A DNA stretch of 64,000 nucleotides from an uncultured Pontibacter sp. (GTDB lineage Bacteria > Bacteroidota > Bacteroidia > Cytophagales > Hymenobacteraceae): NCBI RefSeq assembly GCF_947492645.1, contig NZ_CANLMZ010000001.1, positions 248,001-312,000 of the forward strand, given 5' to 3'. A program made the translations under genes and the position numbers. Positions within the stretch are counted from its first letter, which is position 1; each line of letters begins with the position of its first letter. Shown here in pieces: positions 16,554-25,610 of the stretch. The notes under the pieces were generated by a model. It saw only the letters and a program-made list of their open reading frames with translations, was not told where the DNA came from and searched no databases.

Positions 16554-18041
16554 ATGCGCATACTTCTGCTTGCCGCCTTATTTGCTTTATACTTTACTTT
16601 GCCAGCCGCCGCACAGCAGCGCAACTGTGGCACAGAAGCTTACATACAAACGTTAAAGCAAAGCGATGCCGGCTTTGAGCAAATGCATGAGCAGGCCCGG
16701 CAGGCGGTGCAGCAGGCATTAAAGCAGCAAAACAATGCACAGTACCTGCGGCAGGCTGCCAGCACCATTACTATTCCCGTAGTATTCCATGTGCTTTATT
16801 ACAACTCAACGCAAAATATTTCGGACGAGCAGTTACTGTCGCAGCTCAGCATTCTGAATGCAGACTTCAGAAGAAAGAATGCAGATGCTGTTAATACACC
16901 TTCTTACTTTCAGCCTTTTGCGGCAGATACCGAAATTGAGTTTTGCCTCGCAACCATAGATCCCAACGGAGACCCCACTACAGGCATTACCCGCACCCCT
17001 ACCACCCGAAGCTCTTTCAGCTACTCCACCGAAAATGTTAAGTATACAAACAGAGGAGGAAAAGATGCCTGGAACAGTAGCCAGTATTTAAATATTTGGG
17101 TGTGCCGGATAGATGATAACATCATAGGCTACGCTACCCCTCCCGGAGGACCACCAGCAACTGATGGCGTTGTGCTGGATTACACAACAATAGGGGCACC
17201 TCCTTTCAATAGGTTTTCTACCAACTACAACCTGGGCCGTACTGCAACACACGAAGTAGGCCATTGGCTGGGCCTGAATCATATCTGGGGTAATGGCTCT
17301 ACGTGCAACGACTCTGATGGCATAGCCGACACGCCAAACCAACGCGAAGAGAATGTAGGTTGTCCTTCTGGGATGTCTCTCTCTTGCAACGACTCGCCTT
17401 ACGGAGATATGTATCAGAATTTCATGGACTATACTGATGATGCTTGCATGAACCTGTTCACGCAAGGCCAGGCAGCTTACATGCGGGCTGCCATAAGTAC
17501 ATCAAGGGCAACCATACTTAACTCTCTTGCCTGCTCCGGTACACTTCGCTCAGACTTTAGCACCACCGTTGCAGGCGATACGCTTGTTGTGGCGGGCTAT
17601 GCTGTTAAGTTTTCTGATGCTTCGGCTGGAGTTAGGCCTACGTCCTATAGGTGGGAGTTTGAGGGCGGCAATCCGGCTACATCAACTGAAAAGAACCCCA
17701 CAGTTACATATACTCGCCCTGGCATTTACGATGTTAAGCTAACCATTTCGAACGGCTCCTTAACCAGCACAGAGGTGAAAACAGACTATGTGCACGTTAC
17801 AGTAAACGACTTAGTTGTATACCCTAACCCAAGCTCCGACTTTATAACTATTGAGCAGCCGGCGCGCATTCTGGTAAGGCAGGTTGAGATGGTAAACCAC
17901 ATTGGCCAAACTGTAATTACCGCTGAGGTACGAGACAGGGTGTTGCGTGTTGATGTGCGCGATGTGCCTGCGGGCATTTACTTCCTGCGCATTACCAGCA
18001 CCAATGGCACCATTATCAAAAAAGTAAGCGTGGTGAGGTAA
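16554..18041 (+). CDS. M43-type zinc metalloprotease with PKD and T9SS domains
   Basis: A 495-residue secreted protease of the cytophagalysin/pappalysin group. Signal peptide MRILLLAALFALYFTLPAAA. The metzincin zinc site is HEVGHWLGLNH (about 230-240, three His and the catalytic Glu) and the Met-turn is NFMDYTDDACMNLFTQGQ. A PKD domain follows (about 335-425; SYRWEFEGG, NPTVTYTRPGIYDVKL), then a type A T9SS sorting domain (VYPNPSSDFITI to the end). It should be exported by type IX secretion and act on extracellular protein. ATG at 16554 is preferred over TTG at 16545. Confidence 0.9.
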   Translation: MRILLLAALFALYFTLPAAAQQRNCGTEAYIQTLKQSDAGFEQMHEQARQAVQQALKQQNNAQYLRQAASTITIPVVFHVLYYNSTQNISDEQLLSQLSILNADFRRKNADAVNTPSYFQPFAADTEIEFCLATIDPNGDPTTGITRTPTTRSSFSYSTENVKYTNRGGKDAWNSSQYLNIWVCRIDDNIIGYATPPGGPPATDGVVLDYTTIGAPPFNRFSTNYNLGRTATHEVGHWLGLNHIWGNGSTCNDSDGIADTPNQREENVGCPSGMSLSCNDSPYGDMYQNFMDYTDDACMNLFTQGQAAYMRAAISTSRATILNSLACSGTLRSDFSTTVAGDTLVVAGYAVKFSDASAGVRPTSYRWEFEGGNPATSTEKNPTVTYTRPGIYDVKLTISNGSLTSTEVKTDYVHVTVNDLVVYPNPSSDFITIEQPARILVRQVEMVNHIGQTVITAEVRDRVLRVDVRDVPAGIYFLRITSTNGTIIKKVSVVR

Positions 18042-18093
18042 AAGAGCTTTGGCGTAGGTAATAATAATCGCAGCCGCAAATAGCAACTCTTTT

Positions 18094-18513
18094 TTACTCC
18101 CCCTGCAGCGTAACCACAATAGTGCGCTTGCCGGCATGGTTGCGGTGCTCACACAAGTATACTCCTTGCCAGGTACCCAAATTTAATTCTCCGTTTGTGA
18201 TAGGCACAGTTACCGAAGAACCTAGTATAGCAGCTTTCAGGTGTGCGGGCATGTCATCCGGTCCTTCTGAAGTATGGCGGTAGTAAGCTTGATTTTCGGG
18301 CACCATATGGTTAAAGTGGCTCTCAAAGTCTTGTCTTACAGTAGGGTCTGCATCTTCGTTTACTGTTAGGCTTGCCGATGTATGCTTGATAAAGATATGA
18401 GCTAACCCTACACTAAACTCTTCCAACTCCGGCAGCTGTGCCACAATTAGGTCTGTAATTAAATGGAAACCCCGCTTTACAGCTGGCAAACGTATCTCTT
18501 TCTGAAACCACAT
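18094..18513 (-). CDS. YjbQ/UPF0047 family protein
   Basis: A 139-residue protein of the UPF0047 family, whose E. coli member YjbQ has secondary thiamine-phosphate synthase activity. Family signatures present: HIFIKHTSASLTVNEDADPTVR, HMVPEN, YRHTSEGPDDMPAHLKAAILG and GTWQGVYLCEHRNHAGKR, containing the conserved His/Glu metal-like cluster. Full length. No thiamine gene lies nearby, so the physiological role is open. It stands alone, convergent with the protease gene. Confidence 0.9.
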   Translation of the reverse strand: MWFQKEIRLPAVKRGFHLITDLIVAQLPELEEFSVGLAHIFIKHTSASLTVNEDADPTVRQDFESHFNHMVPENQAYYRHTSEGPDDMPAHLKAAILGSSVTVPITNGELNLGTWQGVYLCEHRNHAGKRTIVVTLQGE

Positions 18514-18628
18514 GTTTTTAAAATGAATGAGTGATTAGGTGCACTACTCCAGCTTTAAAGGTAGTTACAAAGTATACTACTGCTCTCGCACAAAGTAGTT
18601 TAGCTATAATACTTCGCCAAGAAGTTAC

Positions 18629-20002
18629 CTAATCAATTAACCTCTCGTAAGCCCCGGCATCAGGCGTTGTTACATTGCGGGTCTTTCCTTTCAAGTCGTT
18701 GCGTACGGCAGGCAGAAACCTGGCAGCGCCACTAGCCGGTGACAAAGTATCCAATGCGAAATCTGCTTTACCGGGCTCCTTAAACTTAGGGGCTGTGTTT
18801 AACTTGTTATCGTTTGCGCTTAATTGGGTTTTGTATACTTCGGTGCGTAACAGGTTGTTACTTATATCTGCACCCACAGGCATCGGGGATAGTAACACCT
18901 CATCTACTGTGTTAAAACCATCAGAGTATACAATTGAGTTAACCAATTTAAGTGATGTTGGCTGGTCTTTAACATCGGTGCCAGGTATAAAATCAGTTAC
19001 TACAAATAAAGGAACCTCGCGCAGAAGCGGGTTATTGTAGCTGACAATTGTAGAGTAAAGCACCTCATAGTTTCCGCCACCCAGGCCGCCAAAGGCGTAT
19101 TGGCCGCAGTTATGTATCAGCGTATTTACCACCTTCACATCCGAAGTAAAAGCCACAATGCCATCTAAAAACGCATACTGCACAACGCAACCCTCCACTA
19201 AAGTGCCCGCCTTGCCAGGGTTACCTATGCGCAGCCCGTAAAGGGTGTTTTTGATGTCGGTATACTTCAGGCTGTTGTTAGAGCTTTTGGTAAGTATGCG
19301 TATGCCTTCCCATTGGCCGGGTGCAGTTAAGTACTCTGCTTCGCGCCTGTAACCACCAAATACTACGCGTTCTTCGGGTGTGCCCTCTGAGAGCAGCTGC
19401 CCATTAACAAGTAGCACCGACTTGGTGCTGCCATAAATTTTGGTGCCTTTCTCAATGGTTAGCGTAGCGCCTTCCTGCACCAGCACCGTATCCAGCAGCA
19501 CGTGCGGTTTATCGCTTTTCCAGGTGGTGGTGCCTGTGGTTTCTTTTCTATGGAAATAGGCATTCTGGCCATAAGCCACCAGTTTCACATTTTGCAGTTG
19601 TCCGTTTGTCCTGAAAAGTATAGAATCTGCTACCAGGAAAGGAAGATTGGCATCGGTTGGGTTAATGTTAACCTTTACCAGCACATAAATGCTATCGCCG
19701 CCGCGCAGCTCCAGGTTATTAACCAAGGGGCTCTGGATGCCGTTAACTGTAAGCTGGTAAGGCGATGCACCTGAACCGGCTAACGCTATTTCGCTTATTT
19801 TGACGGCTTTTTTGTTGGGATTGTATACTTTTAAACGCTTGGTTATACTTCCTCGGCTTACAAATACCGTATCAAACAGCACCGTATCGCCAGAGAACCT
19901 CAGCACAGCATCAGGGTCTGTGGTAATGATCTCATCTTTAGGCTCACACCCTACTACAGATAGCAGCAGGAGCAGGGGCAATATGGCGAGCAGGTATCTC
20001 AA
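18629..20002 (-). CDS. Lipoprotein, probable right-handed beta-helix
   Basis: A 457-residue lipoprotein; signal RYLLAILPLLLLLSVVGC with lipidated Cys19. After an immunoglobulin-like segment (about 25-140, ITKRLKVYNPNKKAVKISEI) come beta-helix coils at about 170-380 with repeated short turns (GTKIYGSTKSVLLVNGQLL, NTLYGLRIGN, VVQYAFLDGIVA, NTLIHNCGQYAFGG). The C-terminal DAGAYER resembles the end of DUF-type choice-anchor proteins. Probably surface exposed. The start is TTG at 20002; no ATG is in frame. Function unknown. Confidence 0.75.
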   Translation of the reverse strand: MRYLLAILPLLLLLSVVGCEPKDEIITTDPDAVLRFSGDTVLFDTVFVSRGSITKRLKVYNPNKKAVKISEIALAGSGASPYQLTVNGIQSPLVNNLELRGGDSIYVLVKVNINPTDANLPFLVADSILFRTNGQLQNVKLVAYGQNAYFHRKETTGTTTWKSDKPHVLLDTVLVQEGATLTIEKGTKIYGSTKSVLLVNGQLLSEGTPEERVVFGGYRREAEYLTAPGQWEGIRILTKSSNNSLKYTDIKNTLYGLRIGNPGKAGTLVEGCVVQYAFLDGIVAFTSDVKVVNTLIHNCGQYAFGGLGGGNYEVLYSTIVSYNNPLLREVPLFVVTDFIPGTDVKDQPTSLKLVNSIVYSDGFNTVDEVLLSPMPVGADISNNLLRTEVYKTQLSANDNKLNTAPKFKEPGKADFALDTLSPASGAARFLPAVRNDLKGKTRNVTTPDAGAYERLID

Positions 20003-20092
20003 GTATGGTTGTTTAACTATGATTTGTTCTGTTAAAGTATAAAGTAGTGCACCAGAAGGATCAGCAATTTAGCAATTAAACCAGCAACAATA

Positions 20093-20138
20093 AAAAAGGA
20101 TGCAGTTTCAGCTTTAATCGCTTGGCTACATCCTTTTT
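20093..20138 (-). terminator. Terminator of prfA
   Basis: AAAAAGGATG (20093-20102) and CATCCTTTTT (20129-20138) pair and the stem can be extended with one mismatch by CAG/CTA. The loop is long (26 bases). It sits 28 bases past the prfA end. Confidence 0.75.
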
Positions 20139-20165
20139 CTATATCTTAAACTGTTGCTTCTGGTG

Positions 20166-21239
20166 TTATGCTGTTGCTCCCTCTTTTAGCCTTTCAGCAT
20201 TTTCAGCAATACGCAGCTCCTCTACAAAGTCTTCTATGCCACCATCCATAACATTTGGCAGGTTGTAAACTGTGTAACCGATGCGGTGATCTGTTACGCG
20301 GCCCTGTGGATAGTTGTACGTACGAATCTTGTCAGAACGGTCGCCGCCGCCTACCATGCTTTTACGCTGCGCACCTTCGGCCTCAAGCTTTTTGGCAAGC
20401 TCTTGCTCGTAAATACGGGAGCGAAGTACTGCCAATGCTTTATCAAAGTTCTTTAACTGCGATTTCTGGTCCTGGCACTGGGCTACTAAACCTGTAGGTA
20501 TGTGTGTTAAGCGAACAGCTGAATAAGTTGTGTTTACCGACTGGCCACCTGGTCCGGAAGAGCAGAAAAGGTCTTTACGAACATCGTTCATGTCAAGCTC
20601 AATGTCAAACTCCTCTACCTCCGGCAATACTACCACAGAGGCTACCGAAGTATGAATACGGCCCTGCGTTTCTGTGGCTGGCACACGCTGTACACGGTGT
20701 ACCCCCGACTCAAACTTAAGCTTACCATACACGTCCTCGCCAGACATGCCCACGATAATTTCTTTATAACCGCCTGACGTGCCCTCTGTAGCATCGATCA
20801 GTTCTGTACGCCAGCCCATTTTCTCAGCAAAGCGCGTATACATGCGGTAAAGGTCACCGGCAAATATAGAGGCTTCATCGCCACCTGCACCTGCCCGGAT
20901 CTCCATGATGATATCTTTACTGTCGTTTGGATCCTTTGGTATCAGAAGCTCTCTTAAGTATTCTTCCATCTGCTCGCGCTGCGGAAGCAACTCATCAAGC
21001 TCTTCTTTGGCCATTTCACGGAAGTCCTCATCCTTTTCTGTTGCAACCACCTGCTTAGCACTATCGATGTTGCTCAGGATGTTGAGGTACTTCTTATATT
21101 CAACTACAATCTTGTCAAGGTCTTTATACTCTTTGTTCAGCGCCTTGAACTTCTTCATGTCGCTAGCCACATCAGGCTGTATAAGCAATTGGCTTACCTC
21201 CTCAAATCGCTGATTAATGGCTTCTAACTTATCTAACAT
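20166..21239 (-). CDS. prfA: Peptide chain release factor 1
   Basis: A 357-residue class I release factor that recognises UAA and UAG and triggers peptide release. The peptidyl-transferase motif is [10 protein letters not shown] (about 230); the stop-codon tripeptide is [14 protein letters not shown] (PxT, so RF1 rather than the SPF motif of RF2). The N-terminal coiled coil and C-terminal [19 protein letters not shown] are typical, as is the length. Monocistronic with a good terminator. The usual hemK/prmC partner is not adjacent. The gene carries no TATACTT/AAGTATA heptamer. Confidence 0.97.
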   Translation of the reverse strand: MLDKLEAINQRFEEVSQLLIQPDVASDMKKFKALNKEYKDLDKIVVEYKKYLNILSNIDSAKQVVATEKDEDFREMAKEELDELLPQREQMEEYLRELLIPKDPNDSKDIIMEIRAGAGGDEASIFAGDLYRMYTRFAEKMGWRTELIDATEGTSGGYKEIIVGMSGEDVYGKLKFESGVHRVQRVPATETQGRIHTSVASVVVLPEVEEFDIELDMNDVRKDLFCSSGPGGQSVNTTYSAVRLTHIPTGLVAQCQDQKSQLKNFDKALAVLRSRIYEQELAKKLEAEGAQRKSMVGGGDRSDKIRTYNYPQGRVTDHRIGYTVYNLPNVMDGGIEDFVEELRIAENAERLKEGATA

Positions 21240-21262
21240 GTGTCTTGTCTGGTTTTAGGCTG

Positions 21263-21270
21263 CAAAGATA
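21263..21270 (-). promoter_or_regulatory. Probable -7 element of prfA
   Basis: On the minus strand this reads TATCTTTG, matching TAnnTTTG, followed by C as often seen. It lies 23 bases before the ATG, giving a short leader. A convincing -33 TTG at 19-21 bases is not present. Confidence 0.4.
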
Positions 21271-21300
21271 CTAAATTGGCAACTAGATTATGTAATCCAT

Positions 21301-21315
21301 TTTGCCATTGGCAAA
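21301..21315. promoter_or_regulatory. Palindrome between prfA and thioredoxin genes
   Basis: TTTGCCA T TGGCAAA is a perfect 7-1-7 palindrome in the 311-base divergent region, about 35-50 bases upstream of the prfA -7 element. The symmetry and position fit an operator or a processed hairpin; no regulator can be named. The rest of the interval is AT rich and contains no gene. Confidence 0.4.
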
Positions 21316-21482
21316 TAATTCTGCAGCCTTAATTGATTCTATGCTATAACTTTAAATACAGTAGTATAGTTTCCGGACTGCATAAGTATGAATCACGTTT
21401 TTCAAATAACTTTATAGACATTATCTATTAAGCGATAAATTAAATCTATCTAAACTATTACAATACTCTCGTCTGAAACCTT

Positions 21483-21490
21483 TAATTTTG
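21483..21490 (+). promoter_or_regulatory. Possible -7 element of the thioredoxin unit
   Basis: TAATTTTG matches TAnnTTTG; a start site about 7 bases later gives a leader of roughly 50 bases before the ATG at 21551. The -33 region reads TTAC at the expected distance rather than TTTG. Confidence 0.35.
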
Positions 21491-21550
21491 ACAGGAGTAA
21501 AAAAAGTACGTTTTACAGAACCAGATTAAATCATTATAAAAAGAAATACT

Positions 21551-21871
21551 ATGGCCGTTATACTTGCATCTGACAACGACTTTCAGGAAGTGCTAAATTC
21601 AAACCAGAAGGTGGTGGTAAAATATTACGCTGACTGGTGTGGCAGTTGCCGTTTATTTTCGCCTAAGTTTAAGCGTATGTCTGATGATGAAAACTTTGCT
21701 AATGTTGCTTTTGTAGATATAAACGCAGAAACCAGCCCAGAGGCGCGTAAGTTGGCAAATGTCACCAACCTGCCTTTTTTCGCTATTTTTAAAAACGGTG
21801 AGTTGTTAGACTCAGTAGCGGCAAGCAAAGAAGAGGCGGTAAGAGCCCTTATTCACAAACTAGAAGCATAA
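21551..21871 (+). CDS. Thioredoxin-family protein
   Basis: A 106-residue cytoplasmic thiol-disulfide reductase-like protein. VVVKYYADWCGSCRLFSPKF contains the active site Cys30-Gly-Ser-Cys33 and LPFFAIFKNGELLD the cis-proline loop. CGSC replaces the CGPC of classical thioredoxin, which tends to shift redox potential. No signal peptide. It is followed after 12 bases by a small acidic gene and a shared terminator, so it forms a two-gene operon that may have a dedicated client. Confidence 0.88.
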   Translation: MAVILASDNDFQEVLNSNQKVVVKYYADWCGSCRLFSPKFKRMSDDENFANVAFVDINAETSPEARKLANVTNLPFFAIFKNGELLDSVAASKEEAVRALIHKLEA

Positions 21872-21883
21872 TAACGTAGCACC

Positions 21884-22126
21884 ATGAAGATACCTGCGAT
21901 AAAAAAACTTGTAGAAACCTACAACCTGCAACAACTCATGTCTGCTGAAGAAGCCATTGTGGAAGAGCAGCCGTTAGCCATTGAGGTAGAAGGTGACGAC
22001 GAAGGAGAACAGCTAACGCATGTTTTGGCTGCTGTCTGGATACTGAACCACATGGAAGATAATGGCTCAGACTTTAAAACTGCCCTGCGGGAATACACTA
22101 AAAAAGTGCGTGTTTCTATAAGCTAA
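21884..22126 (+). CDS. Small acidic protein in operon with thioredoxin
   Basis: An 80-residue acidic protein: MKIPAIKKLVETYNLQQL, then EEAIVEEQPLAIEVEGDDEGEQLTH near 23-46, followed by a hydrophobic helix VLAAVWILNHMEDNG. I recall similar conserved Cytophagales proteins annotated as a DUF next to thioredoxin (possibly DUF6952), but this name is uncertain. It has no cysteine, so it is not itself a thioredoxin substrate through a disulfide. The terminator at 22145-22178 closes the unit. Confidence 0.68.
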   Translation: MKIPAIKKLVETYNLQQLMSAEEAIVEEQPLAIEVEGDDEGEQLTHVLAAVWILNHMEDNGSDFKTALREYTKKVRVSIS

Positions 22127-22144
22127 GGAAGAGACTAAAAGTAT

Positions 22145-22178
22145 AAAGCCCCTGCACAGCTGTTTGTGCAGGGGCTTT
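22145..22178. terminator. Bidirectional terminator
   Basis: AAAGCCCCTGCACA (22145-22158) and TGTGCAGGGGCTTT (22165-22178) form a perfect 14-bp stem with a 6-base loop between convergent genes. Confidence 0.92.
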
Positions 22179-22186
22179 ATTATTTA

Positions 22187-22798
22187 TTATGAGTTTAGCT
22201 TAGCAAAAAAAGCTTCGGCCATTTTCCCACCTGTATCTGTGCAAATGCCCCTGATGTAGTACAAGTACACGCTTCTGAAAACTTCTTCCAGGCTGTAACG
22301 GTCCGGAGGAAAGATGACGGGGTTCAATATCATGGTAAGTTGCTCCAGTATAATCTTAGTTACCAGCTGCAGGTTAATGTCTCTGCGGAACAGCGCCTGC
22401 AATATACCTTTGTTGATTATATCAGAAATCTGGAAATAAGAATGTGTACTGAAGTGGTTTAAGCAAACCTGCCACACCTCCGGGTACTTTTGCTGAACAT
22501 CCAGGATAAAAAGCGGATTTGTGTTTTGGAGGTTGTCTAGCCCATCCTGCAGCAGCATCATGATCTCTTCCACGGGGTTATTAGCCTTCGCCAAAAAAGC
22601 GGCCTGGAGCTCTTTCTGAGATTCAATGTCAAACAACACCGTCTGCATCACCAAGTCGGCTTTGCCGGAAAACATTTCGTTGTAAGTATGCTTTCTGATA
22701 TCCAGTTTCCGGATCAAATCATCCTCTGTGTTCGCCTCTATACCCTCTTTTTTAAATATCTGAAGTGTTTCTTCCAGGATTGTTTCCAGAAATGTCAT
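22187..22798 (-). CDS. TetR-like transcriptional regulator
   Basis: A 203-residue protein shaped like TetR/AcrR regulators: a short N-terminal DNA-binding region (ILEETLQIFKKEGIEANT, IRKLDIRKHTYNEMF) and an all-alpha ligand domain. The helix-turn-helix is divergent: the usual Thr-Ile-x-x-Ile-Ala segment is replaced by TEDDLIRKLDI. ATG at 22798 removes 22 non-conserved residues of the frame. It lies 115 bases downstream of the carotenoid genes on the same strand and may regulate them. This link is inference. Confidence 0.75.
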   Translation of the reverse strand: MTFLETILEETLQIFKKEGIEANTEDDLIRKLDIRKHTYNEMFSGKADLVMQTVLFDIESQKELQAAFLAKANNPVEEIMMLLQDGLDNLQNTNPLFILDVQQKYPEVWQVCLNHFSTHSYFQISDIINKGILQALFRRDINLQLVTKIILEQLTMILNPVIFPPDRYSLEEVFRSVYLYYIRGICTDTGGKMAEAFFAKLNS

Positions 22799-22913
22799 GT
22801 AATTTATCTTAAAGCAACTATAGATACTATATAACAAGGCGTTGCCAATGCCATAGCTACGCAAGTTACCATTTTTTGTAACGCTATATTATTCCCAGAA
22901 ATTCAAAATATTT

Positions 22914-23603
22914 TTACTGCGGCGTTAAAAGCAGGTAAATACTTACGAAAAACAGCACTTGCACAACGTAAACGTAGGGCGCCAGCTTGTTCTGCTTCCT
23001 AAAATCAGCTTTCTGGAAGTATAACTGCAGCAGGAGCGCCACCACCAGCCACCCTGCATAGTTCGATAAAGGAATTTCGCCCTGCCGCCAGCTCCAGAAA
23101 TCGAACTGCATGGCTACAGGCTCTATAAAAAAATCGAGGAGCACCATTAAAGTGGCGCCAAGTATGGCCTTTGCCACCCAATGCCAATTCGTAAAGTTAC
23201 TGATATGCCCTGTCGTGTACACCAGCATCAGCCAGTTAAGCCCGATTAGCACAGGCACCTCCCATACTTTAAATCCAAGGGCATCGCCGTAAGTATAATC
23301 CCCAAATAAAAGCCCGGTATGTATGCCTATCACCTCTGATAAAAAACCAACGGCAAAAACAACTGCAGCAAAAAGTATAAACGCTTTATTCCAGCATTTA
23401 TGGAAAGAGAACAGCAGGGTGTTAGTGAGCAGCAGGTTCATGGGGGTCAGGTTCTGAAAATAAACAGGCTCTCCGCTAAACAGCAGGCCCCAGAAACCAA
23501 CCGCATGAAAAATGACCAGCACAGCCGCCGCTAAAGGCAAGCTGTACTTTTTATACTTGTGCCAGCTGGTTCTGTTTTGATTCGGGGTGATGGTTTTAAG
23601 CAT
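22914..23603 (-). CDS. Carotenoid biosynthesis membrane protein, CruF-like
   Basis: A 229-residue polytopic protein of the DUF422/CruF family, which hydrates the C1,2 end of acyclic carotenoid (bisanhydrobacterioruberin hydratase or 1'-hydratase). Six to seven helices; conserved acidic and polar positions lie in EVIGIHTGLLFGDYTYGDALG (about 91-111), PVLIGLNWLMLVYTTGHI and LLDFFIEPVAMQFDFWSW. The start overlaps the 3' end of the desaturase gene by 8 bases, so the two are translationally coupled. With CrtD-type desaturation this fits monocyclic or acyclic hydroxylated carotenoids. Confidence 0.85.
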   Translation of the reverse strand: MLKTITPNQNRTSWHKYKKYSLPLAAAVLVIFHAVGFWGLLFSGEPVYFQNLTPMNLLLTNTLLFSFHKCWNKAFILFAAVVFAVGFLSEVIGIHTGLLFGDYTYGDALGFKVWEVPVLIGLNWLMLVYTTGHISNFTNWHWVAKAILGATLMVLLDFFIEPVAMQFDFWSWRQGEIPLSNYAGWLVVALLLQLYFQKADFRKQNKLAPYVYVVQVLFFVSIYLLLTPQ

Positions 23604-25101
23604 GATTGGGTGTTTTTACGGCTTGTTGCGGTGCAGGGGCTAACTCGCCTACTATTTTAGCAGACAGCAGGCACAGCGGGATGCCCCCACCAGGATGTAC
23701 GCTGCCACCGCAGAAGTATAGGCCTTTTAGTTTACTGCTAAAGTTGGGATGCCGCAGGAAAGCTGCCATCTTGTTATTAGAGCTACTGCCATACAATGCG
23801 CCGCCAAAAGAGGATGTCTTGCTTTCGATCAGCAGCGGGTCCAGCACTTGCTCCTCTTCTATAAGTTCTATAAGCGGTTCGATACTTGTGCCCAGCATTT
23901 TGCTCAGCTTATTAAGCACGGCCTGTCTTGTACCTGCTGTTAACCTCTCCCAGTCCTGGCCCTGGTTATGCGGCACATTCACCATCACAAACCAGTTCTC
24001 GCTATCAGCTGGTGCATCCTGCGGGGCTGCTTTGGAGGTAATGTTGATGTACACAGTCGGATCAGGGCTTATTGTTTTATACTTAAAGATATGTTCAAAT
24101 TCTGTTTTATAGTCTTCGCTGAAAAAGATATTGTGCACGTGCAGCGCCGGAAACTGCTGCTTTATACCCCAGTAAAATATCAGCGCAGAGCTGGATCGTG
24201 GTTGCTGTAGCGTCTGCTCTGGTGCCTTCTGGTTAGGCAGTAGCTTGCGGTAAGTTGGCACAATATCCATATTGCTTACAACTAGGCTGGCGCTATACTT
24301 GCCTTTACTCGTTTCTATGCCGCTTATACTTGCACCTGATGTTAAAATCTGCTTTACAGGCTCGTTATACTTAAACACCACACCGAGTTCTTCTGCTAAC
24401 TTTACCAAACTGGCTGCAATAGCATGTATACCGCCCTCCGGGTAAAAGGCACCTATGTTGTGCTCCAGGTGCGGAATAATATTTAGTGTGCCCGGTGCTT
24501 GGTATGGGTCAGAGCCATTGTATGTAGCAAACCTATCCAGTAGCTGCACAAACCGCTTATCAGAAAATTGCTTTGCATTTGCCTGGTGCATAGTGGTGGT
24601 AAGGCCAAGGTCCGAGAGGCAGCTCAGCGCCTTCAGCACATCCGGGCTAAGGTACGTATCCAGCCTGTGCAGCGACTTCTTCAGGAATGTATCTGCTGTT
24701 CCTTTATAGAGGCGCGCGCTCTTTGCCAGCGCCTCCACTACTGCCTCCTTGGGAACTTGCAGCTGCTGGTGTACTTCCGCTGCAAATTTATCGGCATCAG
24801 CATAAGCTTTTACATGGCTGCCATCGGGCCAAAAATAATGGGTAATCGGGTCGAGGCGTTTGTAGGTAAAGTAGTCAGCGGGATTGCGACCAGCCAACGT
24901 GAAAAGTTCATCCACGAGGTGTGGTAGCGTGAACAGCGAGGGACCGGCGTCAAACCTATACTTGCCGAGCCAAAACTCCTGCATTTTGCCACCAAAGGTT
25001 TCGTTTGCTTCAAAAACAGTTACGCTGTAGCCTTTTACAGCCAGCCGTATACTTGCTGCTATGCCCCCGATTCCTGCTCCTATAATGGCCGCCTTTGTCA
25101 T
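23596..25101 (-). CDS. Carotenoid desaturase, CrtI/CrtD-like
   Basis: A 501-residue FAD-dependent carotenoid desaturase. The dinucleotide-binding motif is IIGAGIGGIAASIRLAVKGYSVTVFEA (about 5-31) and the C-terminal signature is CGGSVHPGGGIPLCLLSAKIV. Both phytoene desaturase (CrtI) and 1-hydroxycarotenoid 3,4-desaturase (CrtD) share this form; the overlap with a CruF-like gene argues for CrtD, but sequence alone does not decide. The ATG at 25101 is the first that leaves the FAD motif at the N-terminus. It is downstream of the SRPBCC gene by 68 bases. Confidence 0.88.
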   Translation of the reverse strand: MTKAAIIGAGIGGIAASIRLAVKGYSVTVFEANETFGGKMQEFWLGKYRFDAGPSLFTLPHLVDELFTLAGRNPADYFTYKRLDPITHYFWPDGSHVKAYADADKFAAEVHQQLQVPKEAVVEALAKSARLYKGTADTFLKKSLHRLDTYLSPDVLKALSCLSDLGLTTTMHQANAKQFSDKRFVQLLDRFATYNGSDPYQAPGTLNIIPHLEHNIGAFYPEGGIHAIAASLVKLAEELGVVFKYNEPVKQILTSGASISGIETSKGKYSASLVVSNMDIVPTYRKLLPNQKAPEQTLQQPRSSSALIFYWGIKQQFPALHVHNIFFSEDYKTEFEHIFKYKTISPDPTVYINITSKAAPQDAPADSENWFVMVNVPHNQGQDWERLTAGTRQAVLNKLSKMLGTSIEPLIELIEEEQVLDPLLIESKTSSFGGALYGSSSNNKMAAFLRHPNFSSKLKGLYFCGGSVHPGGGIPLCLLSAKIVGELAPAPQQAVKTPNHA

Positions 25102-25169
25102 GTTATGAATGTACGCAGTTTTGATTTCTCCTGCACTTAACTGCCAGGGTAGCACAAAGGTTTTATGTT

Positions 25170-25610
25170 TTATACTTTCCCGAACACACTTCTGTAGATT
25201 GGTTTGCGCATGCCAAACTGAAACAGCATGAGCGGGTAAAGCAGCACATCCAATAGTTTAAAGCCGGTACTGTAGGTTATAATGTCATGGATAATGGCAC
25301 CGGCTCCGTTTTTGGAAACCAAATGCTTGTGGTGCCACAGGCGCAGGGGAGAAGGAAGCTCTTGCCCCTGGTCTACAAAGTATGCTTCCCTATCGGTTAT
25401 ACTTCTTTCAGTAATCAGGCTTGTCCACCGAAAAGATTTAATGCCTGTTTGCAGTTCTACCTCCACCACATCGCCAGGTTCAGAGCCATCGAAGCGCAGC
25501 AGCCGCAGCTTGGGGTAGGGCGGGGACAGCCTCCGGAACAGCTTCTCGTCGAAGGCATTAAATACTGCCAGGTAGTTCTGTGCTACGGCTGTTCTTAAAT
25601 GGAGCTGCAT
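25170..25610 (-). CDS. SRPBCC-like ligand-binding protein
   Basis: A 146-residue protein with an SRPBCC-like (START/polyketide-cyclase) fold: N-terminal strand MQLHLRTAVAQNY, acidic/hydrophobic helix, sheet strands (DVVEVELQTGIKSFRWTSLI, REAYFVDQGQELPSPLRLW) and long C-terminal helix FKLLDVLLYPLMLFQFGM. Such genes recur next to carotenoid genes in Bacteroidota, suggesting binding of a hydrophobic intermediate. It is the first gene of the SRPBCC-crtD-cruF unit. No catalytic residue can be assigned. Confidence 0.75.
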   Translation of the reverse strand: MQLHLRTAVAQNYLAVFNAFDEKLFRRLSPPYPKLRLLRFDGSEPGDVVEVELQTGIKSFRWTSLITERSITDREAYFVDQGQELPSPLRLWHHKHLVSKNGAGAIIHDIITYSTGFKLLDVLLYPLMLFQFGMRKPIYRSVFGKV

